Made by a program: the position numbers and the translations under genes. The notes under the pieces were generated by a model. The model worked only from the letters and a program-made list of their open reading frames with translations, made no database searches and was not told the DNA's origin. A stretch of DNA of 64,000 nucleotides, from assembly GCA_015258065.1 (NCBI GenBank), contig JABZIZ010000010.1, positions 36,758 through 100,757 on the forward strand, in the 5' to 3' direction. Source of the stretch: Lachnospiraceae bacterium (GTDB lineage Bacteria; Bacillota; Clostridia; Lachnospirales; Lachnospiraceae). The stretch's first letter is position 1. Each line of letters begins with the position of its first letter. Below are positions 53,710 through 63,470 of the stretch, piece by piece.

Positions 53710-56526
53710 ATGGATAAAAAAGATATGTTGCGTTATCTTGCAGGAAAGACAGACCCGAAGGACAACACTAGGTGGATACCTCTTTGGATGCATGCTCGAG
53801 ATACTGCGGGTATTATGGAAATGCTTTGGAAGCACTGGGTGCCAGAGTCCCTCAGAAGAGAACTCTGTAGAGGGATAGGTGGAACTGTAAAAGAACATGA
53901 AGGGGTTTATCGGAAGCTTTGTATTTTTTTGGGGCTGATACATGATATTGGTAAGGTAACGGCAATATTTCAAGTTCGAATTCTAGACAAATTGCCTGGT
54001 ATTCGAGAGAAAATACTGGAGGGGGGCCTAGAAATCCCTAGTGCTATAGACTTCGGGTCTCACGTTGGAACATCCTCTTTCAGTATGCCTCATGCATTAG
54101 CCGGGCAGATTCTATTGCAAAGGCTTGACATGCAAGAAGGAATCTGTGAGATAGTAGGCGCTCATCATGGTACGCCACAAGATCATTTAGAGAAAGAAAT
54201 GTTTTTTTCTTACCTTGTGAATCTTCGGGGAAGAGATCAAGATCAGGAGAGTTGGGAAAGCCTATGGAAAGAATTCCTGCAATATGCATTAGAGCATAGT
54301 GGATTTAAAGATAAAGAGGAGTTACCTGAGCTTTCCGGAACACAACGTGTACTTCTGTCAGGGCTTCTTATTATGGCGGATTGGGTTGCCAGCAATCAAT
54401 ATTATTTTCCTACTATTTCCGTTGAAGAGAATAGAAAAGAGGAAATATATCCCGAAAGGATTCAGAGTGGTTGGAAAAAGTTAAATTTGCCGACTTTTTG
54501 GGCGCCGAATCTTGCCGGGATGGGAGAAAAAGAATTTTCAGAACGTTTTGGATTTTTTCCCAATGCGCTACAAAAAGCAGCATTGGAAACAGCAACGTCT
54601 GTTGAGAATCCCGGTATTTTTATTATGGAAGCACAAATGGGGATTGGGAAGACAGAAGCTGCTTTGGCTGCTGCTGAAATATTTGCCGGAACTGGTGGGA
54701 GCGGAGGGCTGTTTTTTGGACTTCCAACTCAAGCAACAGCCAATGGTATTTTTCCTCGCATCAAAAATTGGGCAAATGAACAGTCGGAATATATGGAGAA
54801 ACTTTCCATTCGATTAGCTCATGGAAAGGCTGAATTAAATCAGGACTATGCGGTTTTATTGGAAGAGGAAGGAACAAAGTTTTTAGGAGAGGCTTGTATA
54901 GGAGAGGATGAGGACAAGAGTCTTGTTGTACACTCTTTTTTCTTGGGGCGAAAAAAAGTCCTCCTTTCGGATTTTGTGATTGCGACAGTTGATCAGATTC
55001 TAATGGCGGCGCTGAAACAGAAGCATTTGATGCTTCGACATCTGGGAATGGCAGGGAAAATCATAATCATTGATGAGTGCCATGCTTATGATGCATACAT
55101 GAGTGTATATTTGGAAAGAGCACTTTGCTGGCTAGGTGCTTATCACGTGCCAGTTATTTTGTTGTCTGCGACCTTACCGGAAAGACAACGTGTAGCTTTT
55201 ATAGACGCCTACTTGAATACAACAAAAAAAGAGAAGAGAAAACGGGATGAGACAACATGTGAGGAGAAGACAGAAAACTGGAGGAATTCCCGTTCATATC
55301 CACTGCTGACATGGACAGATGGGAAGGATATTCATTACAAAACTTTTCAAGTGAAAACGAATCATTATAGCGTGCAAATAAGATGGGTTAAAGATCCTGA
55401 GCGTGTAATAACTCTGCGAGAAAAATTAAAGGATGGGGGATGTGCAATCGTTATCCTTAGTACTATCCGACGGGCACAGCAATTTTCAATAGAGCTACAA
55501 AAAGAGATGCCTGAGTACCGTATTATTTTGTTACACAGTGCTTTCGTGATGCCGGATCGTGTAAATAGAGAGCAGGAGTTATTGAAGAATTTAGGCAAGT
55601 TTTCTGGAAAGAAAGAACGAGAACGATTGGTTATCATAGGAACATCCGTTTTAGAACAAAGTCTTGACATTGATGGAGATTTTATGATGACAGACCTATG
55701 CCCTATGGATCTATTTCTACAGCGCTTAGGACGTTTGCATCGCCATTTGATTCATAATGAGATGCGGCCGAAGCAACTTCAACAAGCACAATGCTTCGTG
55801 ATTGAAGCGGGTGATGGAGGCTATGAATCCGGATCGCAGGCAATTTACGGAGAGTATCTTTTGATGCGGACAAAGAAGCGCTTGCCCGCAGTCATTCAGC
55901 TACCGTCAGATATTCCTGATTTGGTGCAGGACTGCTATGGAGACTGGGAACCGACGTGGGAAAATAGTGCAGAAGAAGCTGAATATGAGAGGGCGTGTGT
56001 CGATCAGAGAAGGAAAAGAGCTACAAAAGAGGAAAAGGCCAAAACCTATCGTATTAACAAGCCAAGAAAAAGCCTAGAAGGCTGGCTTAGTGGAGTGGAT
56101 ATTAATTTGGGTGAGGAGACGGCGCAGGCCCAGGTTAGAGATAGTGAAAATAGCCTTGAGGTCTTGCTGTTTGTAAAACGCGAAGATGGAATTCATTATT
56201 TACCATGGCAGTGTGGGGAAGACAAGGTACCGATAAAATACATTCCTTCTAAAGAAGAAAAGCGGAGAATCTTAAGCCAAAGTGTAAAGTTACCCGGGGC
56301 ATTAAGCCATTCCTATAAGATTAGGGAAACATTGCAAGATTTGAACATCATGCGTGAAATGGTACTGTCGGGGGAGTGGAAGCAGGATATTGCCCTACGA
56401 GAGGAGTTTTTTTTGCTACTGGATGAAAAATTAGAGGCAGAAATTGCAGGGTTTAGGCTGCATTACTCTGAGCAAGAAGGCTTGTGTTGCCGGAAAGGAA
56501 CAGAGGATGAGAGAACCGGAATTTAA
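53710..56526 (+). CDS. cas3: type I-E CRISPR helicase-nuclease Cas3
   Basis: Recruited by Cascade to unwind and degrade target DNA. The product is 938 residues from ATG 53710; TTG 53677 is a second option but directly follows a palindrome and lacks a ribosome site. The N-terminal HD nuclease has WMHARD (His28), LGLIHDIGK (His78-Asp79) and VGAHHGTPQ. The superfamily 2 helicase has AQMGIGKTEAAL (about 307-318), DECH at about 453-456 (IIIDECHAYDAYM), LLSATLP, and the C-terminal motif SVLEQSLDIDGD with FLQRLGRLHRH. A C-terminal domain of about 200 residues follows. The gene ends inside cse1 (20-base overlap). Confidence 0.96.
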   Translation: MDKKDMLRYLAGKTDPKDNTRWIPLWMHARDTAGIMEMLWKHWVPESLRRELCRGIGGTVKEHEGVYRKLCIFLGLIHDIGKVTAIFQVRILDKLPGIREKILEGGLEIPSAIDFGSHVGTSSFSMPHALAGQILLQRLDMQEGICEIVGAHHGTPQDHLEKEMFFSYLVNLRGRDQDQESWESLWKEFLQYALEHSGFKDKEELPELSGTQRVLLSGLLIMADWVASNQYYFPTISVEENRKEEIYPERIQSGWKKLNLPTFWAPNLAGMGEKEFSERFGFFPNALQKAALETATSVENPGIFIMEAQMGIGKTEAALAAAEIFAGTGGSGGLFFGLPTQATANGIFPRIKNWANEQSEYMEKLSIRLAHGKAELNQDYAVLLEEEGTKFLGEACIGEDEDKSLVVHSFFLGRKKVLLSDFVIATVDQILMAALKQKHLMLRHLGMAGKIIIIDECHAYDAYMSVYLERALCWLGAYHVPVILLSATLPERQRVAFIDAYLNTTKKEKRKRDETTCEEKTENWRNSRSYPLLTWTDGKDIHYKTFQVKTNHYSVQIRWVKDPERVITLREKLKDGGCAIVILSTIRRAQQFSIELQKEMPEYRIILLHSAFVMPDRVNREQELLKNLGKFSGKKERERLVIIGTSVLEQSLDIDGDFMMTDLCPMDLFLQRLGRLHRHLIHNEMRPKQLQQAQCFVIEAGDGGYESGSQAIYGEYLLMRTKKRLPAVIQLPSDIPDLVQDCYGDWEPTWENSAEEAEYERACVDQRRKRATKEEKAKTYRINKPRKSLEGWLSGVDINLGEETAQAQVRDSENSLEVLLFVKREDGIHYLPWQCGEDKVPIKYIPSKEEKRRILSQSVKLPGALSHSYKIRETLQDLNIMREMVLSGEWKQDIALREEFFLLLDEKLEAEIAGFRLHYSEQEGLCCRKGTEDERTGI

Positions 56527-58333
56527 TTTGTTGGATGAGAAATGGATACGTGTACGGCGGCCGGACTGCGTAGTGGAAGAGGTATCCCTGAAAGAAGTTT
56601 TTCACAATGCGCATCGTTATGAAGAGTTGGCGGGAGAGACAGCGGCACAGGATGTTGCAATCTTACGTCTTTTACTTGCTGTTTTACATTGTGTCTTTTC
56701 ACGAGAGGATGAGCATGGAAATAGCGAGCCACTCGTGGATATGGAGGAGGAGGATCAGGAGGAAGAGGTATTTCGTCGCTGGCAGGCGCTGTGGGCTCTA
56801 AGAAACTTTCCTGGAGATATCATCAATCGTTATCTTGAAGACTGGCGAGAGCGCTTCTGGTTATTCCATGAAGAGAGGCCATTTTGGCAGGTGGCAAATT
56901 TAAAAGAGCTTATTTCAGAACAGCAAAAAGATAAAAAAAGCAAAAAAGATAGCATGTATCCAGCGTATAAATTAAATGGAGAAATTTTACAGAGTGGTCA
57001 TAAAGTAAGACTCTTTTCTTGCCGTAGTGGTGAATGTAAAATCTATTTGTCTATTAAGGAAGCTGCCAGATGGCTAGTGTATATTAATGCTTTTGATGAT
57101 AGTGCACTAAAACCACCTAAGGATAATACGAAGAAGCAAAATAAGGAAGAAAGAATAGAAGAAACAAATCAAGAGATGGCAAAGGATAAGGTCAAATCTT
57201 CACCGGGACTAGGGTGGCTCGGCAAACTGGGGGTGATTTTTGCTGTCGGAAACAATCTATTTGAAACCTTACTCTTGAATCTGACACTTCTAAAGGATGG
57301 GCAAGATTGTTGGGAAAAGCCAAATAAAGCTATATGGGAGAAAGATATGCATGAGCTTTCTGTTAAAGAAAGAGAGCTGTATTCTCTTCCGGAAAATCAA
57401 GCTGAACTTTTAACATGGCAGTCCAGAAGGGTGCTCTTGGAGAGAGAGAATACAAATCGGATTAAAGGATACTGGATTCAAAGTGGCGATTTCTTTGAGG
57501 AAAAGGATGCGTTTACAGAGCAGATGACAAAATGGAAAAATTCATCCGAAGGCAAGAAAAGTATTTCTTATGAGCCTAAAAGGCATGAAGTGAATTATCA
57601 GCTATGGAGAGAATTTGGCAGCTTGTTTGGACAGAGTGACAATGATCACATCCCGGGCATTGTTCGCTGGAGTCAGACACTCAACAGAAAACTAAAGAGG
57701 GATATAGGGAATTTTTGTCAATTTAGAATTGTTTCTGTTCAATATGATAAAAAAAATGCCAAGGTGGAAGATGCATTTACAGACTCTATTTCTTTTGCAA
57801 GAGATCTCCTGACGGATATAGAACAGGAGTCAGGAATGTCATGGCATCAGCGAATCATTGAAGAAATAACAAAATGTGAAGAACTGGCAGTAGCGATTGA
57901 AGTGTTCTCAAAACATGTTGCCATGGCGGCTGGAAAAGCCGTTGAAAAAAGTGATGGAAAAGAACCAATGAAAAGTGGGAAAAGAGGGACGAGTAAAAAG
58001 GAGGAAAAGGGAAACGAGATATACTACACGATGATAGACCTTCCATTTAGGGAATGGCTATACTCTATCGACCCTAGTACTATAGGAGAAGCTATGGAAA
58101 ATAAAGTGTTGGAATGGCAGAGAGTAGCTAAAAAGACAGCTCTTTTCTTAGCAAGAGAATGTGTGAAGGAAGCGGGTGCCACCGCAGTGATAGGAAGAGT
58201 GCACAAGGAAAAGACATATAAATCAACGAAAAAGACAATCAAAACAATAGAGAAAAAAGAGTATTATTCGGCTGCAAAGGCGATGGAAGTGCTGGTACGT
58301 ACAATCAATGCTCTTTATCCGGCGTTGAGGTGA
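56507..58333 (+). CDS. casA: type I-E Cascade large subunit Cse1 (CasA/Cas8e)
   Basis: Large subunit that reads the PAM and recruits Cas3. From ATG 56507 (behind GGAAAGGAACAGAGG) it has 608 residues, beginning FNLLDEKWIRVRRPDCVVEEVSLKEVF, the diagnostic Cse1 start. LRLLLAVLHCVF and KPPKDN follow. GLGWLGKLGVIFAVGNNLFETLLLNL is the conserved core, and the C-terminal four-helix bundle ends the protein. It is longer than the roughly 500-residue E. coli protein, partly because of two Lys/Glu-rich insertions near 207-225 and 483-505. Confidence 0.93.
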   Translation: MREPEFNLLDEKWIRVRRPDCVVEEVSLKEVFHNAHRYEELAGETAAQDVAILRLLLAVLHCVFSREDEHGNSEPLVDMEEEDQEEEVFRRWQALWALRNFPGDIINRYLEDWRERFWLFHEERPFWQVANLKELISEQQKDKKSKKDSMYPAYKLNGEILQSGHKVRLFSCRSGECKIYLSIKEAARWLVYINAFDDSALKPPKDNTKKQNKEERIEETNQEMAKDKVKSSPGLGWLGKLGVIFAVGNNLFETLLLNLTLLKDGQDCWEKPNKAIWEKDMHELSVKERELYSLPENQAELLTWQSRRVLLERENTNRIKGYWIQSGDFFEEKDAFTEQMTKWKNSSEGKKSISYEPKRHEVNYQLWREFGSLFGQSDNDHIPGIVRWSQTLNRKLKRDIGNFCQFRIVSVQYDKKNAKVEDAFTDSISFARDLLTDIEQESGMSWHQRIIEEITKCEELAVAIEVFSKHVAMAAGKAVEKSDGKEPMKSGKRGTSKKEEKGNEIYYTMIDLPFREWLYSIDPSTIGEAMENKVLEWQRVAKKTALFLARECVKEAGATAVIGRVHKEKTYKSTKKTIKTIEKKEYYSAAKAMEVLVRTINALYPALR

Positions 58334-58358
58334 TAAAGAATACGGGGAGGTGTATGTG

Positions 58359-58997
58359 ATGCAAGAGAAGAAAATAATAGACTACAAAAGTCGTGTATCC
58401 TATTTTGTGAGAAATAAACTGTTGAAATTACAAAAGTGTACGCAGGAGTCTACGGTAAGGGCTCAACTTGCCATAATGAGAAGAGGAATCGGTGCAACCC
58501 CCGGAGCTTTGCCAGAATTATGGAATATGCTTTTTGAAGGGTTGCCGGCAGAATTGGAAGGAAAGGGAAAAGAACCAAGCCATTCAGAATGGGCAATTTA
58601 TACGACCTTAACCCTATTTGCATTGCATCAGCAAGGAAAAGATTTGCAAAAGGAATGGATGCACCAAGAAGGAATCAGTTTAGGGCGTGGAATTGGTCAA
58701 CTTGCAAACAAGGATGCAGAAGAAGGGGATGGAGGAGCTTTAGTCAGGCGTTTCAACATATTAGCAACTTCAGAGGATCTAATGGAATTGAGTTGGCATT
58801 TACGAAATATGATCCAATTATGCAAGCGAAAGAATATAGCATTAGACTATGCCCGACTGACTGAGGATTTATATGACTATCAGGATTTAGAACGGATGGA
58901 TGGCGTTAGACTGCAATGGGGGAGAGCTTTTTATAGGGAACTAGGTACGAAAAAAGACGAGGCTATAGAACCCCCTGTTCCGAACAAAGAAATTTAG
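58359..58997 (+). CDS. casB: type I-E Cascade small subunit Cse2 (CasB)
   Basis: Small all-helical subunit, two copies of which stabilise the R-loop in Cascade. The product is 212 residues from ATG 58359, eight bases after GGGGAGG; GTG 58350 and 58356 are alternatives. Family features include STVRAQLAIMRRGIGATPGALPELW near residue 25-50 and LVRRFNILATSEDLMELSWHLRNMIQLCK. It lies 25 bases after casA. Confidence 0.92.
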   Translation: MQEKKIIDYKSRVSYFVRNKLLKLQKCTQESTVRAQLAIMRRGIGATPGALPELWNMLFEGLPAELEGKGKEPSHSEWAIYTTLTLFALHQQGKDLQKEWMHQEGISLGRGIGQLANKDAEEGDGGALVRRFNILATSEDLMELSWHLRNMIQLCKRKNIALDYARLTEDLYDYQDLERMDGVRLQWGRAFYRELGTKKDEAIEPPVPNKEI

Positions 58998-59079
58998 AAT
59001 TAAGATCTTCAACGAATGATGTAGAAGGAGAGTGCGCGACAAGATGCATTGAGGCTAAGAAGCCCGGAAAGGATGAGTT

Positions 59080-60219
59080 ATGGATAATAAGAGATTGTTT
59101 GTTGATTTTCATGTCATTCAGACTGTACCGCCAAGCTGTATTAACAGAGACGATACAGGAAGCCCAAAGACGGCAATTTATGGTGGTAGCAGAAGAGCTA
59201 GGGTTTCCTCTCAGGCGTGGAAGCATGCTATGAGAGAATATTTTAAGCATGAATTACCCGAGGAAGATCTGGCAAGTAGAACAAAATATATTCGAAAGAA
59301 AATATCAGAAGAAATTCAGAAATTACGTCCACATGCAGGAATGGATCAATGTAAAGAAATGGCAGGACTAGTTTTTGGACAAGCATTATCAAAGAATGTA
59401 GCTAAAAAAGATAAAGAAAAAGTGAAGAACAAATGTAATCAAGAAGAGCAAGAAGCGTTATTTTTCATTAGCTTGGAGCAAGCAAAAAAGCTTGCAGCAC
59501 TCATAAATGAGTATGCTAATGAGAAAGGAGAATTGGGCGAGCAGGATAAGAAGGATTTAAGCCAAAAGGCTCATGAAGCATTAAGGGGTAATCCAAGTTC
59601 GGAGATGCTTATGTTTGGGCGGATGGTTGCAACGGATCCTTCGTTGAATTATGATGCAGCTGCGCAAGTTGCGCACAGCATTTCTACACATGCAATCCAT
59701 AACGAATATGATTATTTTGTTGCAATAGATGATTTGGCACCTGAAGAAAGTACCGGGGCAAGTCATTTGGGCACTACAGAATTTAATTCATCCACATTAT
59801 ATCGATATTCTACCGTGAATGTAATGGAATTAGCAAAGTGGATAGAAAATCCGGAAAAGATTATTAAGGAATTCGCAAAAGCCTTTATCTATTCTATGCC
59901 GACTGGAAAGCAGAATAGTTTTGCGAATCGTACGCTTCCGGATGCGATCTACATTACAGTTCGTGAGGATCAGCCGGTGAACTTGAGTGGAGCTTTTGAG
60001 GAAGCCATTATAAGTCGTAATGGCTACAGCGCACCTTCCATAGAGAGGTTAAAAGAGTATGTAAAAAAGACCTATCAAAATTTTGTTTCAGAACCTTTAT
60101 TGGCATTAGGAACAGGGGAGATGCTCGGAGAAATTTGCAAAATTGATAGAGTAGAGGATACTCTGCTTCATTTGGAGGATTACGTAAAGAATTGTTTATG
60201 TGAGAAGGGGGTTCAATGA
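59080..60219 (+). CDS. casC: type I-E Cascade backbone protein Cas7e (Cse4/CasC)
   Basis: Forms the six-copy backbone that holds the crRNA. The 379 residues begin FVDFHVIQTVPPSCINRDDTGSPKTAIYGGSRRARVSSQAWKHAMR, the Cas7e hallmark. An RRM-like core and a thumb with DDLAPEESTGASHLGTTEFNSSTLYRY follow. A Lys-rich helical insertion lies at about 108-125. GGAAAGGA precedes the ATG. The stop overlaps casD by four bases. Confidence 0.95.
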   Translation: MDNKRLFVDFHVIQTVPPSCINRDDTGSPKTAIYGGSRRARVSSQAWKHAMREYFKHELPEEDLASRTKYIRKKISEEIQKLRPHAGMDQCKEMAGLVFGQALSKNVAKKDKEKVKNKCNQEEQEALFFISLEQAKKLAALINEYANEKGELGEQDKKDLSQKAHEALRGNPSSEMLMFGRMVATDPSLNYDAAAQVAHSISTHAIHNEYDYFVAIDDLAPEESTGASHLGTTEFNSSTLYRYSTVNVMELAKWIENPEKIIKEFAKAFIYSMPTGKQNSFANRTLPDAIYITVREDQPVNLSGAFEEAIISRNGYSAPSIERLKEYVKKTYQNFVSEPLLALGTGEMLGEICKIDRVEDTLLHLEDYVKNCLCEKGVQ

Positions 60220-60908
60220 GTACCTTATTATTACGCTTAGCAGCTCCATTGCAGGCGTGGGGAACAGATTCTAAATTCGAAATTAGAAGAACAAATAGGG
60301 AACCGTCAAAAAGCGGAGTGATTGGTATGCTGGCAGCGGCACTTGGCTTACCGAGAAACGCAGATTTATCTGAACTTGCTACACTTCACTTTGGCGTTCG
60401 TGTGGATCGTAATGGGGAAGTCATCAAAGATTATCACACTGCAAAAGGGAAAGAGGCCTTTGTTACAGAACGTTACTATTTATCGGATGCAATTTTCTTA
60501 GTAGGTTTGGATTCAGAGAATAGACTCTTGTTGGAAAAATTGGAAACTGCTTTGAGATACCCCTATTTCCCTTTGTTTTTGGGAAGACGATCCTGCCCGC
60601 CGACTCTACCCCTGGTACTGGGAATTCGAGATAAGAATTTAGAGACGGCTTTAAGAGAAGAAGAAAATTTGAATTCTATTCCGGAAAGCGTAAGAAAAAG
60701 TTATCGATATATTCGTCTTGATTGTGAACCAGGAGAGCAAATGGGAGCAATAGCACGAGATTTACCTATATCATTTAATTCGGAGAAACGAGAATTTGGA
60801 TTTCGACGGGCAAGGGAAGTTTGGCTATCAGAGGACGAGAAGATTATGGAAAAAGAAAAGTTAGATTATTCCGTAACGAGAGAACATGATGCCATGGCAG
60901 AACTATAA
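60216..60908 (+). CDS. casD: type I-E Cascade protein Cas5e (CasD)
   Basis: Caps the 5' handle of the crRNA in Cascade. The 230 residues start STLLLRLAAPLQAWGTDSKFEIRRTNREPSKSGVIGMLAAALG, typical of Cas5e. The FPLFLGRRSCPPTLPLVLG segment follows. Translationally coupled to casC. Confidence 0.95.
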   Translation: MSTLLLRLAAPLQAWGTDSKFEIRRTNREPSKSGVIGMLAAALGLPRNADLSELATLHFGVRVDRNGEVIKDYHTAKGKEAFVTERYYLSDAIFLVGLDSENRLLLEKLETALRYPYFPLFLGRRSCPPTLPLVLGIRDKNLETALREEENLNSIPESVRKSYRYIRLDCEPGEQMGAIARDLPISFNSEKREFGFRRAREVWLSEDEKIMEKEKLDYSVTREHDAMAEL

Positions 60909-60953
60909 GGGGCCCCAAAATAATGAAACGTAAATTGATAGGGGAGGTGTGGT

Positions 60954-61601
60954 GTGTACCTAACAAGAATGGAATTGGATACAGATAAGAGGAACACTAG
61001 GAAACTCCTTTCTTCTCGTAGTAAAATTCATGGAATGGTGGAAAGTGCATTTCCTACGGAAAGAAAACGTCATCTTTGGCGATTAGATATGCTAAATGGA
61101 AAGTTATATCTTCTCATATTAAGTGAAGAAAAACCAAAACTGGATACAGCTGTTCAAGAATATGGCAATGTTGAAGAAGGGTATGCCAGTAAAGAATATC
61201 GAACGCTATTATCACGAGTTACAGAACAAAGTAAGTGGAGATTTCGTTTAGTTGCAAATCCGACAAGGAGCATTTCCCGGGCAAAAGAAGGGAAGCGCGG
61301 AAAAGTTAAGGCTTGTGTCACTGTATTACTGCAGGAAAAATGGCTTATCGAAAGAGCAGAAAAATATGGTTTTTCCTTGTTAGAAGATGAAGTTCATGTT
61401 GTGGGAAATATCTGGCATCATTTTTATAAACAAGACGAAAAAGAAAATCATGTGGCGATTCGAGAAGTGAGCTATGAAGGCATACTTACGGTAGTGAATC
61501 CAGAAAAATTTAAAATACTTCTGTGTAAAGGGATAGGACGAGGAAAAGCATACGGTATGGGGATGCTAACTATCGTATCTTTAATCGGAGGAAAAGGATG
61601 A
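60954..61601 (+). CDS. casE: CRISPR RNA endonuclease Cas6e (CasE)
   Basis: Cleaves the pre-crRNA at the base of each repeat hairpin and stays bound to the 3' end. The 215-residue protein has two ferredoxin-like folds. The N-terminal YLTRMELDTDKRNTRKLLSSRSKIHGMVESAF contains the catalytic-type His, followed by FRLVANPTRS. The C-terminal Gly-rich loop is KILLCKGIGRGKAYGMGMLTI. GTG start six bases after GGGGAGG. The stop overlaps cas1 by four bases. Confidence 0.94.
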   Translation: MYLTRMELDTDKRNTRKLLSSRSKIHGMVESAFPTERKRHLWRLDMLNGKLYLLILSEEKPKLDTAVQEYGNVEEGYASKEYRTLLSRVTEQSKWRFRLVANPTRSISRAKEGKRGKVKACVTVLLQEKWLIERAEKYGFSLLEDEVHVVGNIWHHFYKQDEKENHVAIREVSYEGILTVVNPEKFKILLCKGIGRGKAYGMGMLTIVSLIGGKG

Positions 61602-62545
61602 AAGAAATTCCAGGAATGATACGCCCGGAACTACAAGAATTACCACAAGTGAAAGATAGGATGACATTTCTCTATTTGGAGCATTGCAAATTAAACCGTC
61701 ACGACAGCGCTATAGAGGTATTGGATGATCAAGGTACGATAGATATTCCGGCAGCAGCTATTTCTGTTTTGATGCTGGGACCCGGCAGTAGTATTACCCA
61801 TAGAGCAATGGAATTGATTGGAGATGCCGGTGTAAGTGTCATTTGGGTAGGTGAGCACGGTGTTCGCTATTATGCCAGTGGTCGCCCTTTGACTAAGCGT
61901 GCTGGTCTTTTATTACAGCAGGCAAAACTGGTTAGTAATCAAAGACTGCATTTGGATGTTGTGAGGAAGATGTATGCAATGCGTTTTCCTGAGGAGGATG
62001 TAAGTAAGTTGACTTTACAGCAGCTCCGGGGTAGAGAGGGAAGTCGTGTTCGAGAAATCTACCGTAAGTTTTCAAGAGAGTATAATATTCCTTGGAATGG
62101 AAGGGTATATCAAATGGGAGATTTTGACGAGAGCAATGCGGTTAATCAGGCGCTTAGTGCGGGGCATGCTTGCCTTTATGGACTTGCTCATGCAGTTATT
62201 GTGGCTTTGGGATGTGCTCCGGGGCTGGGGTTTGTCCATGTAGGAGGAGATCTTTCTTTTGTCTACGATTTAGCGGATCTTTATAAAGCGGAATTTACAA
62301 TCCCGATTGCCTTTGAGGTGGCAGCACAAGATCCTCCGGATTTACCTGCTTATGTGAGGAGGAAGGTACGCGATATTATGGCTCGCGAACATTTACTGGA
62401 ACGAATGGTAAGAGATATTCATTTCCTCTTGTCGGAAAAGGATGAGGAAATAGAGAATGAAACAGAAGAGGTGATATACCTTTGGGACAATCGTCAAAAT
62501 AAAGTAAAACATGGAACTTCATATAGGACAGAAGGTGAAACATGA
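61598..62545 (+). CDS. cas1: CRISPR integrase Cas1e
   Basis: Catalytic subunit of the spacer integration complex with Cas2. The 315 residues have RMTFLYLEHCKLNRHDSAIEV at the N-terminus. VWVGEHGVRYYASGRP follows, as does the helical catalytic domain with REGSRVREIYRKFSREY (metal-binding Glu) and ACLYGLAHAVIVALGCAPGLGFVHVGGDLSFVYDLADLYK (His and Asp ligands). The catalytic set looks intact. It overlaps cas2 by four bases. Confidence 0.97.
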   Translation: MKEIPGMIRPELQELPQVKDRMTFLYLEHCKLNRHDSAIEVLDDQGTIDIPAAAISVLMLGPGSSITHRAMELIGDAGVSVIWVGEHGVRYYASGRPLTKRAGLLLQQAKLVSNQRLHLDVVRKMYAMRFPEEDVSKLTLQQLRGREGSRVREIYRKFSREYNIPWNGRVYQMGDFDESNAVNQALSAGHACLYGLAHAVIVALGCAPGLGFVHVGGDLSFVYDLADLYKAEFTIPIAFEVAAQDPPDLPAYVRRKVRDIMAREHLLERMVRDIHFLLSEKDEEIENETEEVIYLWDNRQNKVKHGTSYRTEGET

Positions 62546-63444
62546 TAGTTATTTCATTAACAGATTGTCCACCCAAGGTTCGTGGTGATTTATCCAAATG
62601 GCTACTGGAAATATCTACCGGAGTTTATGTGGGGAATATCAATGCACGTGTTCGCGAAAAACTATGGAAACGTGTCTGTGAGAATGTCCATGAGGGTAGA
62701 GCAACTATGGTTTTTAGTAGCAATGGAGAGCAAAGACTTGATTTTGCAGTCCATAATACAAGCTGGGTTCCGGTGGACTTGGACGGTATTAAGCTTGTAC
62801 GAAAACCGAGATTTAACAAACAAAGTATAGATGAGGAAAAACCTGAATCAGGCCTTACAAAGAGCAAGGCAGAACGGTTTTACCATATACGGCAGATTCA
62901 AAAGGCACATAAACGGAAACAGATTTCCTCCAACTATGTAGTATTGGATTTGGAGACAACGGGACTCAATCATCAGCAGGATCATATCATTGAACTTGCT
63001 GCAATACGAATAGAAGAAGGAAAGGAGATAGCGGCATACAGTACGTTAGTGAATGGTGTGGAACTGCCGGCAAGTATTACGAAGCTTACGGGAATTACAA
63101 AAGAACAGTTACAAAAAGAAGGAAAAAATATTAAACAGTCATTAAAAGAAATTCTGGAATTTATTGGCGAAAGCAGAATAGTTAGCCATAATGCAGTATT
63201 CGACTGGAGATTTTTACAATTTGCTTGTAAAGAACAGGGACTTTTGACTGGACATAATCCTATAACTGACACGTTAACCCTTGCAAGACGAAAGCTGGAG
63301 GATGTACAGGACTATAAACTCCTGACTTTAGCAGAATACTTTCAATTTGATATAACAGAATCACACAGAGCTTTGCCGGATTGCCGCTTGACACAACAAC
63401 TTTATGAGAAGTTAAAGGAAATTGACGAATCGGATGAGGATTAA
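62542..63444 (+). CDS. cas2: Cas2e fused to a DnaQ-like DEDDh 3'-5' exonuclease
   Basis: Adaptation protein of 300 residues, about three times the length of a plain Cas2e. Residues 1-95 are Cas2e (MIVISLTDCPPKVRGDLSKWLLEISTGVYVG, FVSS-like MVFSSNGEQRLDFAV). A basic linker (about 95-130) leads to a complete DnaQ-type domain. Its exonuclease residues are Asp136 and Glu138 in VVLDLETTGLN, Asp221 in SHNAVFDWRF, and His275/Asp280 in HRALPDC. Fusions of this kind are known from some type I-E systems, where the exonuclease trims the 3' ends of prespacers before integration. All five catalytic positions are present here, so trimming activity is expected. The first CRISPR repeat starts 26 bases after the stop. 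Confidence 0.95.
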   Translation: MIVISLTDCPPKVRGDLSKWLLEISTGVYVGNINARVREKLWKRVCENVHEGRATMVFSSNGEQRLDFAVHNTSWVPVDLDGIKLVRKPRFNKQSIDEEKPESGLTKSKAERFYHIRQIQKAHKRKQISSNYVVLDLETTGLNHQQDHIIELAAIRIEEGKEIAAYSTLVNGVELPASITKLTGITKEQLQKEGKNIKQSLKEILEFIGESRIVSHNAVFDWRFLQFACKEQGLLTGHNPITDTLTLARRKLEDVQDYKLLTLAEYFQFDITESHRALPDCRLTQQLYEKLKEIDESDED

Positions 63445-63470
63445 CCTCGGCAATATAACATTTCCGAAGT

